64,000 nucleotides of DNA, taken from JAHFRG01 sp041495205 (GTDB lineage Bacteria > Pseudomonadota > Gammaproteobacteria > Burkholderiales > JAHFRG01). A program made the translations under genes and the position numbers. Shown here one piece after another: positions 1 through 9,401 of the stretch; within the stretch, counting starts at the first letter, position 1, and each line of letters starts with the position of its first letter. The notes below the pieces were generated by a model. The model was given only the letters and a program-made list of their open reading frames with translations. It was not told the origin of the DNA and ran no database searches. The stretch is from positions 124,001-188,000 of the forward strand of contig JBGQCF010000001.1 of assembly GCA_041495205.1 (NCBI GenBank). Direction: 5' to 3'.

Positions 1-295
1 CAAGCACCAGCACCTCGTCGCCAACCTGGCAATGAACCGGAAAGACATGATTGTGTGCGGCACCAGCCCCACGCCACTCCCAACAAAATAGCTCATCTCT
101 CACTTGACCCGGAACACATCCCAGTTCCTCACGAAGTTCACGCTCCAACGCGTTCCGCAGGTTTTCGCCCTGCTCGACAAGGCCGCCGAAAAAAGTCCAG
201 AAACCGGGGAAGGGAAGTCCGGGGGCATAATCTCGCTGCTGCAACAGTATCCGGCCGTCATTTCTGTAGATGAGCGCCTTCACCGCATGATTCAC
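1..295 (-). CDS. NUDIX hydrolase, partial (3' end beyond window)
   Basis: Translating the minus strand from a GTG at 295 gives an open frame that runs off the left edge. It contains a complete Nudix box, G-x5-E-x7-REL-x-EE-L-G (the GLVEQGE ... RELREELG segment, about residues 39-61). The family hydrolyses nucleoside diphosphates linked to another moiety; near sugar-nucleotide genes an NDP-sugar hydrolase is possible but not shown. An in-frame TTG at 307 is an alternative start, and an in-frame stop lies just upstream, so the gene begins within 40 bases of the stop of the oxidoreductase at 331. It is probably the distal gene of the polysaccharide operon. The fold is certain from the motif; the substrate is unknown. 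Confidence 0.85.
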   Translation of the reverse strand, partial: MNHAVKALIYRNDGRILLQQRDYAPGLPFPGFWTFFGGLVEQGENLRNALERELREELGCVPGQVRDELFCWEWRGAGAAHNHVFPVHCQVGDEVLVL

Positions 296-330
296 AGGCT
301 CGGTCAAAGGAGAGACCTCATCATCGACGC

Positions 331-1437
331 TTAAGAGTGTTCAAGAAACACCGGCCCATTGGTGGACATGCTGATGCTTGAGCCGGAGACGAATTCTGTC
401 AGCGCATATCGCAGATCCTCATCAATCTGCTGCTCCAGACGTGCGCTCATCCATTTGGCCAGTTCTGTCCGATAGGCGTGAACCGCAGGATCCATAATGC
501 GGCACGCCTCAAGGCCAAGTAGCGGTGAGAGTCTTGCGTCATCGCACTTGCCTGCAGCGGCGATCGAGAGAAAGCTTTTCAGCATGGATTGCAGGGGGCC
601 TGGTGCGCGATCCCATTCGGGATCGCCCGTCTTCTCATTGCCTTCGGAGCGAATGCAGCCAGGCTCAGAAGTAAAATCAAGCTCGCAGGAGCGTTCGGTT
701 GTCTCAACCTGAATCATCCGGCAACGTTTCAGAGCATTGCGCTCGAGAACCGCCGCACAGGGGAATTCACCAGCCTGCAGGTCAAGCCTGACTCTTGCGC
801 CGCCGCGCTCAATCGTGACGCCGTTAAACCGGACGGGATCAACCGTGAGGGTGCGCAGGAGGGACAGGATATGCGGAAAGACGTCGTGAATGACTGATAT
901 TGAAGAATCGTAGTGCTTCTGCTCTCCGTGGCGAATTTCCGTTGCAGGATCAGTCCATGTGAAGTTGATTCTTTTGACCGAACCGGAGCGGGCAATATCG
1001 TCTGCAAAAACTTGAGCATACCGCGCGAAGCGAAACACATGCCCGGCGCACAGCGGCACACCGAGCTTTCCCGCCATATCGATCAGTAGACCCGCGTCCA
1101 CCGCTGTAAGCGCGAATGGCTTTTCAACCAGAGTCGGCGCTCCGGCAAGAAGCGCTGCTACCGTTGCCGGAAAGTGCGATCGCGCTGCATTCGCAACGAT
1201 CACCGCCTCGGGCCTGCCGGCGTCGTCATATCTCGGCCATTGATTGGCCACCTCGACACGGCCGACCCCGGTCTTTTGCGCCCAGTTTCGCAAGCCCTCG
1301 GCATTCCCCGGCGAGTGCATTGAGACGGCAACCTCGCCCGGCAACAACTCATTTAAAGCGACGGCGATTGTCCGCGCCCAACGGCCGCCGCCAAGTATCG
1401 CTATTTTCCGCTGTCCTCGCCGAAACCGTCCCATCAT
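331..1437 (-). CDS. Gfo/Idh/MocA family oxidoreductase
   Basis: 368 aa. The N-terminus holds a Rossmann motif (GGGRWAR, residues 16-22) and a family-typical EKP motif (VEKPFAL, near residue 104), the lysine of which takes part in catalysis in characterised members. The C-terminal half would form the alpha/beta substrate domain. Such enzymes reduce or oxidise sugars and sugar nucleotides with NAD(P). The ATG overlaps the stop of the upstream methyltransferase by four bases (ATGA), so the two are translationally coupled. Sitting after a CDP-glucose dehydratase and a C-methyltransferase, it is a candidate for the ketoreductase finishing that deoxysugar; that role is inferred from context only. 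Confidence 0.8.
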   Translation of the reverse strand: MMGRFRRGQRKIAILGGGRWARTIAVALNELLPGEVAVSMHSPGNAEGLRNWAQKTGVGRVEVANQWPRYDDAGRPEAVIVANAARSHFPATVAALLAGAPTLVEKPFALTAVDAGLLIDMAGKLGVPLCAGHVFRFARYAQVFADDIARSGSVKRINFTWTDPATEIRHGEQKHYDSSISVIHDVFPHILSLLRTLTVDPVRFNGVTIERGGARVRLDLQAGEFPCAAVLERNALKRCRMIQVETTERSCELDFTSEPGCIRSEGNEKTGDPEWDRAPGPLQSMLKSFLSIAAAGKCDDARLSPLLGLEACRIMDPAVHAYRTELAKWMSARLEQQIDEDLRYALTEFVSGSSISMSTNGPVFLEHS

Positions 1438-2135
1438 CGATCGGGTCGTTCTGCTTTACGACCCGCTACGACATACTGCGCGCCAACCGGTATGCGGGAA
1501 AGCGCGCGGTCAAGCGCTCGAAAGAACTTTTGAGCGAAAGGGGTAAACAGCGTGTAGCGTACTTGCGGCGCGGATAACCCCGCATCAATAAACAAGCGGC
1601 GGAGCCGCCAGGGTGGGAGAAGCATGGCGTTCTTGTCCAATTCGCATGTGCGCACCACCCACTGGGTCGCAGGATTAAAGGGGTTGTGTTCGATCACGAC
1701 CAACTGCCCGCCCGGTCGAACGACCCTGGCCATTTCCCGCATGAATTCCGGCCATTGCTGTTTGGGAATATGATGCAACACGCAAATTGCGTACGCACAG
1801 TCAAAGACGTTGTCTTCGTGCGGCAACCGATTGCCTTCATAGGCTTTATAATTGACACCGGGATTTTCGCGCGTGGCCAAGGCCAGGGAATCCTGCGATA
1901 CATCGATGCCATGAAGCTCGCCCACGGCTTTCGCGATCTCGCCATGGCCCAAACCAATGCCACAACCGACATCCAGCACCTTCAAACTTTTTAGCGGTCC
2001 TACTGAAATGAATGTATCGAGAAGCCGCTCGACCTTATCACGCACGAAGAACGCATGCTTTTGGCCAAAATATTTCGTCGATCTCTCGATCGCCGCCTGA
2101 TATGTCCGTGCATACGAATCAAATTCCTTGCTCAT
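1434..2135 (-). CDS. Class I SAM-dependent methyltransferase (UbiE/Methyltransf_11 type)
   Basis: 233 aa from the ATG at 2135, chosen because GAAGG lies 7 bases upstream; an ATG at 2165 would add ten residues. Motif I is visible as VLDVGCGIG, the acidic end of strand 2 as HGIDVS, and the post-motif region as PGGQLVVIEHNPF. The protein probably transfers methyl groups from SAM to a sugar or glycan oxygen in the cytoplasm. It lies between a GT2 glycosyltransferase and an oxidoreductase in a tightly packed operon. Fold is confident; the methyl acceptor cannot be told from sequence. Confidence 0.8.
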   Translation of the reverse strand: MSKEFDSYARTYQAAIERSTKYFGQKHAFFVRDKVERLLDTFISVGPLKSLKVLDVGCGIGLGHGEIAKAVGELHGIDVSQDSLALATRENPGVNYKAYEGNRLPHEDNVFDCAYAICVLHHIPKQQWPEFMREMARVVRPGGQLVVIEHNPFNPATQWVVRTCELDKNAMLLPPWRLRRLFIDAGLSAPQVRYTLFTPFAQKFFRALDRALSRIPVGAQYVVAGRKAERPDR

Positions 2136-2170
2136 GCCGGAACCTTCAATTACCCGTGCGTCCATATGGC

Positions 2171-3193
2171 TCAGGCACTTTTATGCCCCCCGATGCCATT
2201 GGCATGATCACTCGGGACATTGACAGAACGTTCGACAATCACCAGAGGGCGATTCTGCTGCTGAAGATACACTTGACCCAGGTATTTGCCGATGATGGCC
2301 AGAAACATCCCATTCAAACTGATACTCAAGAGTAAAAGCAGCACTATGGTGGCGAAGCCGCCCGGCCAGTCGCTCCCATAAAATATCGCTGCCGCAAAAT
2401 AATACATCGCCAAACCAACGGTGATCGCTGAGATGATAAAACTAATGTAGCCTGCCAGCCTGAGCGGAAACAGCGTCATGAAAAAGATTCCATCGCTCGC
2501 GAGATTCACCAGTCTGCGCAAGGGAAACTTGCTTCGCCCATGCCTGCGTTTGGCACGGTCATAGGGAATACCGGCTTCATTTATGGCGAATGCCGATGTC
2601 AATCCCCTGAGGTAAGGGTTGATGTCATTCAGGGCCATCACTCTGTCCAGCACCGTGCGATCGATCAGCCGGAAGTCGCCTGCATCGCGGGTGATGCGAT
2701 CCTCCGATATATGGTTGATAAATGCGTAGAATGCCCGCCGCCCCCAGGCCAGGAAATGATTTTCCTCGCGACAACGACGAATCCCGACCACGACATCGTG
2801 CCCACGTTTCCAAAGATCAAGAAATTCGAGGATGAGTCCCGGTGGATCCTGGAGGTCACAATCAATTTGCACGACCGCCTCGCCCTGCGCCAGGCGATAG
2901 CCCGCCATAAGTGAACGATGAAATCCGTAATTCCGATTGAACCGCAGCACCTTCACGCGTGGATCGCGCACAGCGATTTCTGTAAGTCGTACAAACGTCG
3001 AATCCTCACTATGGTTGTCTGTGAAAATCATTTCGACATCGTATCGCGTATCCGACTTGAAGACTTCGCAGAGTGCGTCATAGGCGAGGCGTACATTCGT
3101 TTCTTCGTTATAGACAGGCACAACAATCGACACGAGACGGCGCTGTTGACCAGCTTTCCTTGCAACATCCGTGAGGTCGCTTTCGATGCCCAT
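2171..3193 (-). CDS. Family 2 glycosyltransferase, DPM1/ArnC-like, membrane-anchored
   Basis: 340 aa. The GT-A domain opens with VSIVVPVYNEE (about residues 21-31), has a DXD-type site in DCDLQDPPG (about 112-120), and is followed by two hydrophobic segments (about residues 233-257 and 271-300). This architecture is that of polyprenyl-phosphate sugar transferases (GtrB/ArnC type), which load a sugar on undecaprenyl phosphate at the inner membrane. It starts two bases after the stop of the C-methyltransferase upstream. A role in attaching or modifying the polysaccharide made by this locus is inferred. Confidence 0.85.
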   Translation of the reverse strand: MGIESDLTDVARKAGQQRRLVSIVVPVYNEETNVRLAYDALCEVFKSDTRYDVEMIFTDNHSEDSTFVRLTEIAVRDPRVKVLRFNRNYGFHRSLMAGYRLAQGEAVVQIDCDLQDPPGLILEFLDLWKRGHDVVVGIRRCREENHFLAWGRRAFYAFINHISEDRITRDAGDFRLIDRTVLDRVMALNDINPYLRGLTSAFAINEAGIPYDRAKRRHGRSKFPLRRLVNLASDGIFFMTLFPLRLAGYISFIISAITVGLAMYYFAAAIFYGSDWPGGFATIVLLLLLSISLNGMFLAIIGKYLGQVYLQQQNRPLVIVERSVNVPSDHANGIGGHKSA

Positions 3194-3195
3194 AC

Positions 3196-4470
3196 TTAAA
3201 CCGCCGTCCTATCCATTGCGGATACTTGTATAAAATCTTCCCCGCTCACAATTGGCAGAACGCGCCCCTGAAAACCCAACTTTTTGAGATACGACAACAC
3301 CTCGCCCTGGATATGCCAGGCAAGATTAACGATTGGAGCAGAGTCAGACATGTCAAGTTCCTCGTCAGACAGGATTGGAATACCGGTCCCGGGAACATAG
3401 CATCCCACTTTAGGCGACATTGGCTGTTCATAGACCGCGCTGATGTGCTCCTCCGTCAACTTGAGGAGTTCCAATATGATTGCAGCTCGACCGGGGAATG
3501 CCTTCGCCCTTAATCTGCCATGATTTTCAATTTCGCTTAGCAGTTCTTTTCTTTTTCTTTGGCGCCATGCCTCTATATTTGCAGCCATTCGAGAAAACCC
3601 CTGAGCGAACAGGGACTCTCGTCGAAGAACTTCAATTTCATCAACTACTCTACCGGCCGAAACGGGAGTGCGTGAAAGGAAGACGCGGATATTTCCCCCG
3701 TATCTCCTGGGGAATTCAAGACCAACGATATGGGCATTTAAAGACCTGGCGATAAATTTGAACGACGTATAGCTGTACGTCCGTGGGTGCTCGTGGTAGA
3801 ACGTGTCGAATTGGTTGAGCTCCAGCACGGATCCCAAGTAGTGATTTTCCACGACAAGATGCGACGTCGTGTTTTGCATGAGAACATCGAGCGCCGCCAG
3901 CACATCCTCGAGATCTTCAATGTGGGCAAAGACATTCGTGAACGTAACTATGTCGGGCTTCCCGTATTTTTCGACAAAGCTGAGCGCGACCTCCTTGTTG
4001 AAATAATCCTGCATCACGTTGTGGTGCTTTGACCGCGCCTCAACGGCAGCATCCGTCGGTTCTATTCCGTATGTTCTCGCGCCCTTCTCCTTGAACATCG
4101 AAAGCAGGCTCCCGTCATTGCATCCAATATCCAGTATCGTTTTGCCGGCTAAACGCCCGAATTGTGATTCGCACGAATCAACAAGCTCTCTCATCCCATT
4201 CAAAACATCTTTCGTTAGTGCGGCCCTGTAATGGTATGTATGAGGGAATAAAATATGTTTCGGCACCTGGTATTGCTGATGCGCGGTCTTGCAGTTGTTA
4301 CAGAAAAGGATCTGGATGGGGTATTTTTCGGTTTTTCTCTGCTCGCCTATCCTGACCAGGTCGTCGCACATTGCGTGATATCCCAGATCCAGAACCTTCT
4401 CCAGTTCATGGTTTCCGCAGACTTCACATGCCGCTATTTTATTTAGAAGTTGTTTTTGGCTTCCCGGCAT
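3196..4470 (-). CDS. Zn-binding SAM-dependent sugar C-methyltransferase
   Basis: 424 aa. Start 4470 is chosen because AAGGA stands seven bases upstream; a longer frame to 4575 would run into rfbG. The N-terminus has a zinc-ribbon pattern, CEVC then CNNC (about residues 14-63), as in the Methyltransf_13 domain; next comes a Rossmann methyltransferase domain (ILDIGCNDGSLL) and a C-terminal Methyltransf_14-like domain (VGCYVPGTGI). This three-part layout is known for NDP-deoxysugar C-methyltransferases such as TylC3/NovU. Directly downstream of CDP-glucose 4,6-dehydratase, its likely substrate is the CDP-4-keto-6-deoxyhexose made there, giving a branched sugar; the methylated carbon is not predictable here. 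Confidence 0.82.
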   Translation of the reverse strand: MPGSQKQLLNKIAACEVCGNHELEKVLDLGYHAMCDDLVRIGEQRKTEKYPIQILFCNNCKTAHQQYQVPKHILFPHTYHYRAALTKDVLNGMRELVDSCESQFGRLAGKTILDIGCNDGSLLSMFKEKGARTYGIEPTDAAVEARSKHHNVMQDYFNKEVALSFVEKYGKPDIVTFTNVFAHIEDLEDVLAALDVLMQNTTSHLVVENHYLGSVLELNQFDTFYHEHPRTYSYTSFKFIARSLNAHIVGLEFPRRYGGNIRVFLSRTPVSAGRVVDEIEVLRRESLFAQGFSRMAANIEAWRQRKRKELLSEIENHGRLRAKAFPGRAAIILELLKLTEEHISAVYEQPMSPKVGCYVPGTGIPILSDEELDMSDSAPIVNLAWHIQGEVLSYLKKLGFQGRVLPIVSGEDFIQVSAMDRTAV

Positions 4471-4507
4471 ATGAACATTCCTTGGATCTTTGGAGAAGGA
4501 CGCAAGG

Positions 4508-5590
4508 TCATCTGATATCACCAGAAAATCCGGCAATTTGAGCCAGAGTCCTGGATTGCATATCCGACCCTGCAAGCCAATCCCTGTACCAACCCACGGT
4601 TAATTGCAATGCCTGCTGTAACGACCGGCGGGGTTTCCATCCAAGTTCCGTCCTGGCACGGGTGCTGTCGAGTCTCAGCGACCCGGCTTCGCATAGGTTC
4701 TGCCCCGATGTTGCATGCATGACTTGCGCGCTATTGCCCCAAAGTTGAGCAACAGTCTTGGCCACCTCGCCCACGGTGACATCGCCGGAGGCGTCCGGAC
4801 CGAAATTCCATGCCCTTGCAAACTTTTCACCATCCGAAGCAAAGAGATGCTCGGCCAGTTGCAGATAGCCGGATAGCGGCTCCAACACATGCTGCCAGGG
4901 GCGCACAGCCTTCGGGTAGCGAAGGTGAACAGCCTCATGATTTGCAAACGCGCGCATGCAATCCGGAACAAGGCGGTCCGTTGCCCAATCCCCCCCGCCT
5001 ATCACATTGCCGGCACGGGCAGTGGCGACACGGGCATGATGGCCTGATTCGCAGGAAAAGAAACTCCCACGATAACTGGCTGCAACAATCTCGGCTGATG
5101 CCTTGCTGGCGCTGTAGGGATCATGCCCGCCCAGTGGATCATCCTCGCGATAGGGATCCGCGCGTTCGTGGTTCTCATACACCTTGTCGGTCGTAATAAG
5201 CACGACAGCCTGCACTGAGCCGGTTGCGCGGACCGCTTCCAGCACGTGAGCCGTACCCATGATATTGCTCATGAGGGTTCCAAGGGGGTCGCGATAGCTT
5301 TCCCGAACCAATGGCTGGGCGGCCAGGTGAAAGACCACCTCCGGCTGCGCGGTTTTAAATGCCGACCTGAGCTGCGCGAGATCCGCCAAATCGGCGCGGG
5401 TATCCGAAGAAAGCACGGATTTGACTCGAGCAACTTCAAACAAACTGGGATCAGTCGATGGATTGAGTGCATAGCCGTGGACATCTGCATTAAGCTGATG
5501 AAGCCATAGCGTAAGCCATCCGCCCTTGAATCCGGTGTGTCCTGTAACCAGAACTGAACGGCTTTGCCAGAATGCAGGGTTCAAAATCAC
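4508..5590 (-). CDS. rfbG: CDP-glucose 4,6-dehydratase
   Basis: 360 aa from the GTG at 5590, which overlaps the rfbF stop (GTGA); this matches the usual 355-360 aa, whereas the longest open frame (to 5740) adds about 50 unrelated residues. The NAD-binding motif is TGHTGFKG (residues 14-21) and the catalytic triad region shows TTDKVY and YSASK. It converts CDP-D-glucose, made by the neighbouring cytidylyltransferase, to CDP-4-keto-6-deoxy-D-glucose. RfbH, the 3-dehydrase needed for 3,6-dideoxy sugars, is absent from this window, while a C-methyltransferase follows 37 bases downstream, suggesting the branch leads to a C-methylated 6-deoxyhexose. Confidence 0.93.
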   Translation of the reverse strand: MILNPAFWQSRSVLVTGHTGFKGGWLTLWLHQLNADVHGYALNPSTDPSLFEVARVKSVLSSDTRADLADLAQLRSAFKTAQPEVVFHLAAQPLVRESYRDPLGTLMSNIMGTAHVLEAVRATGSVQAVVLITTDKVYENHERADPYREDDPLGGHDPYSASKASAEIVAASYRGSFFSCESGHHARVATARAGNVIGGGDWATDRLVPDCMRAFANHEAVHLRYPKAVRPWQHVLEPLSGYLQLAEHLFASDGEKFARAWNFGPDASGDVTVGEVAKTVAQLWGNSAQVMHATSGQNLCEAGSLRLDSTRARTELGWKPRRSLQQALQLTVGWYRDWLAGSDMQSRTLAQIAGFSGDIR

Positions 5591-6357
5591 CAAATCTTCC
5601 AAGGCGCCTTGCCTGAATTCCAGAGCTCTTCGAGCAGGTTCTTTTCGCGCAGAGTGTCCATCGGCTGCCAAAAGCCCTGGTGTTTGAAAGCCATAAGTTG
5701 CGCGCGGCCCGCGAGTGTGATCAGCGTATCGCGTTCCCAACTAGTGTCATCGCCTTCAATCAGATCCAGGCACTTCGGCGAAAGCACAAAATAACCGCCA
5801 TTAATCAAACCGCCGTCTCCACGTGGCTTTTCCATAAAGCCCGCAACTTTGGTACCGTCTAATTGCAATGCGCCGTAACGGCCCGGGGGCTGTACGGCCA
5901 TTATCGTTGCCAGCTTCCCGTGGTGCTTGTGGAAGGCAATCTCGGCAGTGATGTCGACGTCCGCAACACCATCTCCGTAGGTAAAGCAGAAGGCCTCCTC
6001 GTCCCGAAGGTAGGAGGCAACGCGCTTCAAACGCCCCCCAGTTAGCGTGCCATCGCCTGTATCAATTAACGCCACCTTCCAAGGCTCCGCTTTTTGATGG
6101 TGGACTTCCATGTGGTTACGCGCCATATCGAATGTGACATCCGACATATGCAGGAAGTAACTGGCGAAGTACTCCTTAATGACATAGCCCTTGTAGCCGC
6201 AGCAGATCACAAAGTCATTCACGCCGTGGGCGGAATATAATTTCATAATGTGCCACAGGATCGGCTTTCCCCCAATCTCAATCATGGGCTTTGGTTTGAG
6301 ATGGGTCTCTTCGGAAATTCGGGTTCCGAGACCCCCAGCCAAGATGACGGCTTTCAT
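5587..6357 (-). CDS. rfbF: Glucose-1-phosphate cytidylyltransferase
   Basis: 256 aa, the usual length. The nucleotidyltransferase signature LAGGLGTR is at residues 6-13, followed by LKPKPMIEIGGKPILWH, diagnostic for the RfbF family, and YGDGVADVD carrying the metal-binding aspartate. It makes CDP-glucose from CTP and glucose 1-phosphate in the cytoplasm. The stop overlaps the GTG start of rfbG, so the two first steps of the CDP-deoxysugar pathway are coupled. The sequence upstream (6358-6422) is short and carries no clear motif. Confidence 0.94.
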   Translation of the reverse strand: MKAVILAGGLGTRISEETHLKPKPMIEIGGKPILWHIMKLYSAHGVNDFVICCGYKGYVIKEYFASYFLHMSDVTFDMARNHMEVHHQKAEPWKVALIDTGDGTLTGGRLKRVASYLRDEEAFCFTYGDGVADVDITAEIAFHKHHGKLATIMAVQPPGRYGALQLDGTKVAGFMEKPRGDGGLINGGYFVLSPKCLDLIEGDDTSWERDTLITLAGRAQLMAFKHQGFWQPMDTLREKNLLEELWNSGKAPWKIW

Positions 6358-6422
6358 AATGTTCTAAGAACCTTCAATGACGTATTCCCAAATAATCCCG
6401 GATTTATGGTTTGATGATTTTT

Positions 6423-8117
6423 CTAGTTACACCTGGCCGACCTTTTAGTATCGACCTTTTTAATCATTGAGATCTGGAGGGATAAAGCTAATGCAAAAAG
6501 TATTGCTACTGAATCGGCAATAGTGTGGGATTGGCTGTAAAACAATATTGAAGGTGCAAGGCTCGATATGAAGATTAGCAAAAATATCCTTGGCGATATT
6601 CCGCCTTCATTTTGAAGATGAGTTTCATGGGTCATCAATTGGCGAAACCCGCGTAACAAATAAGTGTGAAGTGCGAAAAGAATCGCCAAAATACCCAGAA
6701 CGCCGATAGTACTCTGTGACCCCCAAAGACCTTTACCGAAGTATGTGGTATACATGCCGGCTTCTTTGACGTATTTGAGTGGTTTAACAATCGCAAACAT
6801 ATATAACGAATCAACAGGATCTTGCCTGAGCATGTCAAAGTAGACCCTGCGCATTATTTCGCCATATCGGTCCCATTTGATATTAAAGTAACCTGGTCTT
6901 CGCATTTCGGTCCCTATTTGCTCGTCTGAGCCGTGGTCCCTCAGGTATCGTACAGCTGCCTGGAAGCCATGCATATCACTGGGTTGATTGAAGATGCCAT
7001 AAACTAATCTTGGGTATCGACGAGGCGTTTTGTCACATTGAAGTTGCTCAAATCCTTTCAATCGGTCTGTCAAAAGTTTATCTGAACAGACATATCTACT
7101 CATTAATATGGGATCTGTTGTCATCCCAACTACTGCAGCATGCCATACCACATGGGATCGGGCCCACAGCGCTTCATCATATTCTTCGTGCAAAAATGCG
7201 GACATTGTGCTTTTGGCGAGCGCGAAGATCACAAGAACTAATATAAGCGGTGTGATGCATGAGGCAACTGTTCCAGAAGGTGAGATATTTTCTGGATTAT
7301 TTGTATCAGTATGCGGTTTTCTCCTGTTGCCCCAAAGGGAATACATGACTGAAAGGGCAATTGCAATCAACATCCATTGGGCTGAACCTCTTGCAAGCAG
7401 GACAAAAACCAAAATTAATATCTGAACCGAGACCAATACCCAATTGATAAGGCTTCTTTGCTGACTATCAATCGATAGAACCACATGCAGTAATGGAATC
7501 AGCCCCAGGATTGGAAGAAAACGGTAGTTATATACCGTTATTAATTGATTACCAACACCTGGGTTTGATATCAAGACCAGCGTGATGGCAACGAGCAAAC
7601 TCCACAGGAGTAAAAGACTTGGGATCTTTTCTCTGTACGCAGCCAGGAACGATGTTACCGATACAAACAACACTAACAGCCACAAATAGGACAGGCTCTG
7701 AATCTTTATCCCAAATAAAAAAAAAGCCAGTATTACAAAATACAAATAAGCTTGATCATTCACATAGGCATGGATTTGGCTGAGATTAATATTGTGCAAA
7801 AGCGTGGCTCTTTGTAGCGCCTCGTTGATCGTTAACTGATAACTCTCGTATGACCCAATGCTATGCAAGTTCATAAGACTTACATTAGGTATTTGTCTTA
7901 ATATTTCCAAAACTTGTTCAAGGCCTGCCAATCCATTAATGCCATAGACCAAATGGCTAATCGCAATGCTTATGGCCATCAGATAATCGTCAAAGGGTTC
8001 TCCCAGCGTATTTAATCTGATATCCGTGAGAATTAGCACGCCAAGCAATGCGCTGGCAATTGCCACACTGATGTGAAGTACAAATAAATAATTTTTTTCA
8101 GTTGTAGCAAAACGCAT
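6423..8117 (-). CDS. Polytopic membrane protein of unknown function
   Basis: 564 aa, not recognised. The sequence shows about ten to twelve hydrophobic segments: one at the N-terminus (about residues 12-30), a cluster between about 125 and 260, one near 290-310, and several in the last 90 residues. A hydrophilic region of about 150 residues (about 310-465, rich in charged and aromatic residues) sits between them and would be a large loop. In an O-antigen locus such proteins are often Wzy-type polymerases or GT-C-like transferases; the single large loop fits either, but no motif proves it. The gene is visibly AT-richer than its neighbours, suggesting separate acquisition. The start ATG at 8117 lacks a strong Shine-Dalgarno sequence. 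Confidence 0.7.
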   Translation of the reverse strand: MRFATTEKNYLFVLHISVAIASALLGVLILTDIRLNTLGEPFDDYLMAISIAISHLVYGINGLAGLEQVLEILRQIPNVSLMNLHSIGSYESYQLTINEALQRATLLHNINLSQIHAYVNDQAYLYFVILAFFLFGIKIQSLSYLWLLVLFVSVTSFLAAYREKIPSLLLLWSLLVAITLVLISNPGVGNQLITVYNYRFLPILGLIPLLHVVLSIDSQQRSLINWVLVSVQILILVFVLLARGSAQWMLIAIALSVMYSLWGNRRKPHTDTNNPENISPSGTVASCITPLILVLVIFALAKSTMSAFLHEEYDEALWARSHVVWHAAVVGMTTDPILMSRYVCSDKLLTDRLKGFEQLQCDKTPRRYPRLVYGIFNQPSDMHGFQAAVRYLRDHGSDEQIGTEMRRPGYFNIKWDRYGEIMRRVYFDMLRQDPVDSLYMFAIVKPLKYVKEAGMYTTYFGKGLWGSQSTIGVLGILAILFALHTYLLRGFRQLMTHETHLQNEGGISPRIFLLIFISSLAPSILFYSQSHTIADSVAILFALALSLQISMIKKVDTKRSARCN

Positions 8118-8322
8118 AATTCAAGTTATGTGGTGGTCAACGACTTCCGGGCAGTCTTGGTTAATATTCATTGAAATTTGAATTTGACGCCAACACGGTT
8201 GTTCGAAAGCTCTTTCAGGAAAAGCGGATCTTAACCTCTCCCTCTGGGCTTTTTATATCTACACAATCTGGGACCGAAAAGGACACAAGAAGGAATGGCG
8301 GTACATTTGCCCGAGTTCGAGA

Positions 8323-9216
8323 CTAGTCCCTCTTGCCCGTGAATCTCCGCCGAATGCGTCGGGATAACTCCGAAAGTAGCGCTTTACCAGGGACATTTGC
8401 AAGAAAACCTTGCTTGGCAGATAGCTGGACAGCGTAAGTGCCAGACACTAAACGCCCATCAACATTATACGAGTAACGGTTCAGATTATCTGGATGTTGC
8501 TCCGACTCGTAGCCGCTCTGAAACGGAATACAGAATTCTAGATCGTTTGTTTTTCTCAGCAAGCAATACAATAATACATAGTATTCAGGGTCGGTCGCTG
8601 CTTTAAGGTGTTTCACCATCGAATCACTCCAAGGCATTAGCGTGAATGTGCCGACTGGACTCAACCATAGGCCGAGCAACTCGTACGAATTGAATTTTGC
8701 CAGGGCGGAAAAGAAGTTGGGATTGTAGTTGAAAAATCCGTGGTCGATTCCACCGAGAAATGGGACGGCGTGTAACATCAAGCCGCCCCTTCTCGTCAAA
8801 TCGTGCACAATCCTAAAAACGTTCTCCTGATCGATAAGATGCTCTGTTGTCCCAGCGTTCACCGTAAGACAGAAAGCGTTGCGATCTTCTTTGCTCACGG
8901 TATCCAGGTTGAAATCAAATGGGTCTCCATACCAACCATCTGCATCGAGAGCCTTATACTCTTTTGAAGCAAGCGAATAAAACTCTCCTGCAGATGATCG
9001 ATTGGCAAGCTTGTCAAGTTGATCATCAGAAATTGAAGATCCGCCTAAAGCACGAATAGCCCTCCTAAGAGACTCCTTACACGAGCTACTGGAGCCGTCC
9101 TGTCGCGCAAAATGAATTTGCTGCGATCCTAGGTCGACAACCCGTCTGACATCATTCAAATGTCCACGCTCTCCGAGTTCAGTGAATAGCGCCATCATTT
9201 CGACAGAATAACCCAT
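8323..9216 (-). CDS. Methyltransferase-like protein of polysaccharide loci
   Basis: 297 aa. The start at 9216 follows GAGGGAATCTTC, an acceptable ribosome site. RRVVDLGSQQ near residue 24 resembles a degenerate SAM motif I; FCLTVNAGTTEHLIDQENVF (about 115-134) and RRGGLMLHAVPFLG (about 142-155) look like strand 4/5 of a class I methyltransferase where family members read 'NxGTxEHv'. Similar proteins are frequent in O-antigen and capsule loci and are usually annotated as methyltransferases without a proven acceptor. It stands alone between 185- and 205-base spacers and is AT-richer than genes on either side. Function beyond the fold is unknown. Confidence 0.6.
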   Translation of the reverse strand: MGYSVEMMALFTELGERGHLNDVRRVVDLGSQQIHFARQDGSSSSCKESLRRAIRALGGSSISDDQLDKLANRSSAGEFYSLASKEYKALDADGWYGDPFDFNLDTVSKEDRNAFCLTVNAGTTEHLIDQENVFRIVHDLTRRGGLMLHAVPFLGGIDHGFFNYNPNFFSALAKFNSYELLGLWLSPVGTFTLMPWSDSMVKHLKAATDPEYYVLLYCLLRKTNDLEFCIPFQSGYESEQHPDNLNRYSYNVDGRLVSGTYAVQLSAKQGFLANVPGKALLSELSRRIRRRFTGKRD

Positions 9217-9401
9217 GAAGATTCCCTCGGTTCTTAGAGTATTTTCGTAATTTCTGGAAGGCGCCTAAGCAAAGTAACTATGTTCAGCAACGGACGCCTT
9301 GCGGCCCATTTCTGTATTTGGCCTCAGCCTCGCGATAGTCGTTTATGTCACCTGCGTTTAGCAGTACCGCCGCCTCGTTGCAGCCGGCGATGACCGTGGC
9401 C

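Noticed and set aside
9290..9401. Startless minus-strand frame after the ADH gene (DINDYREAEAKY)
   Set aside because: About 37 codons, no start, no recognised family; may be a gene remnant but cannot be supported.
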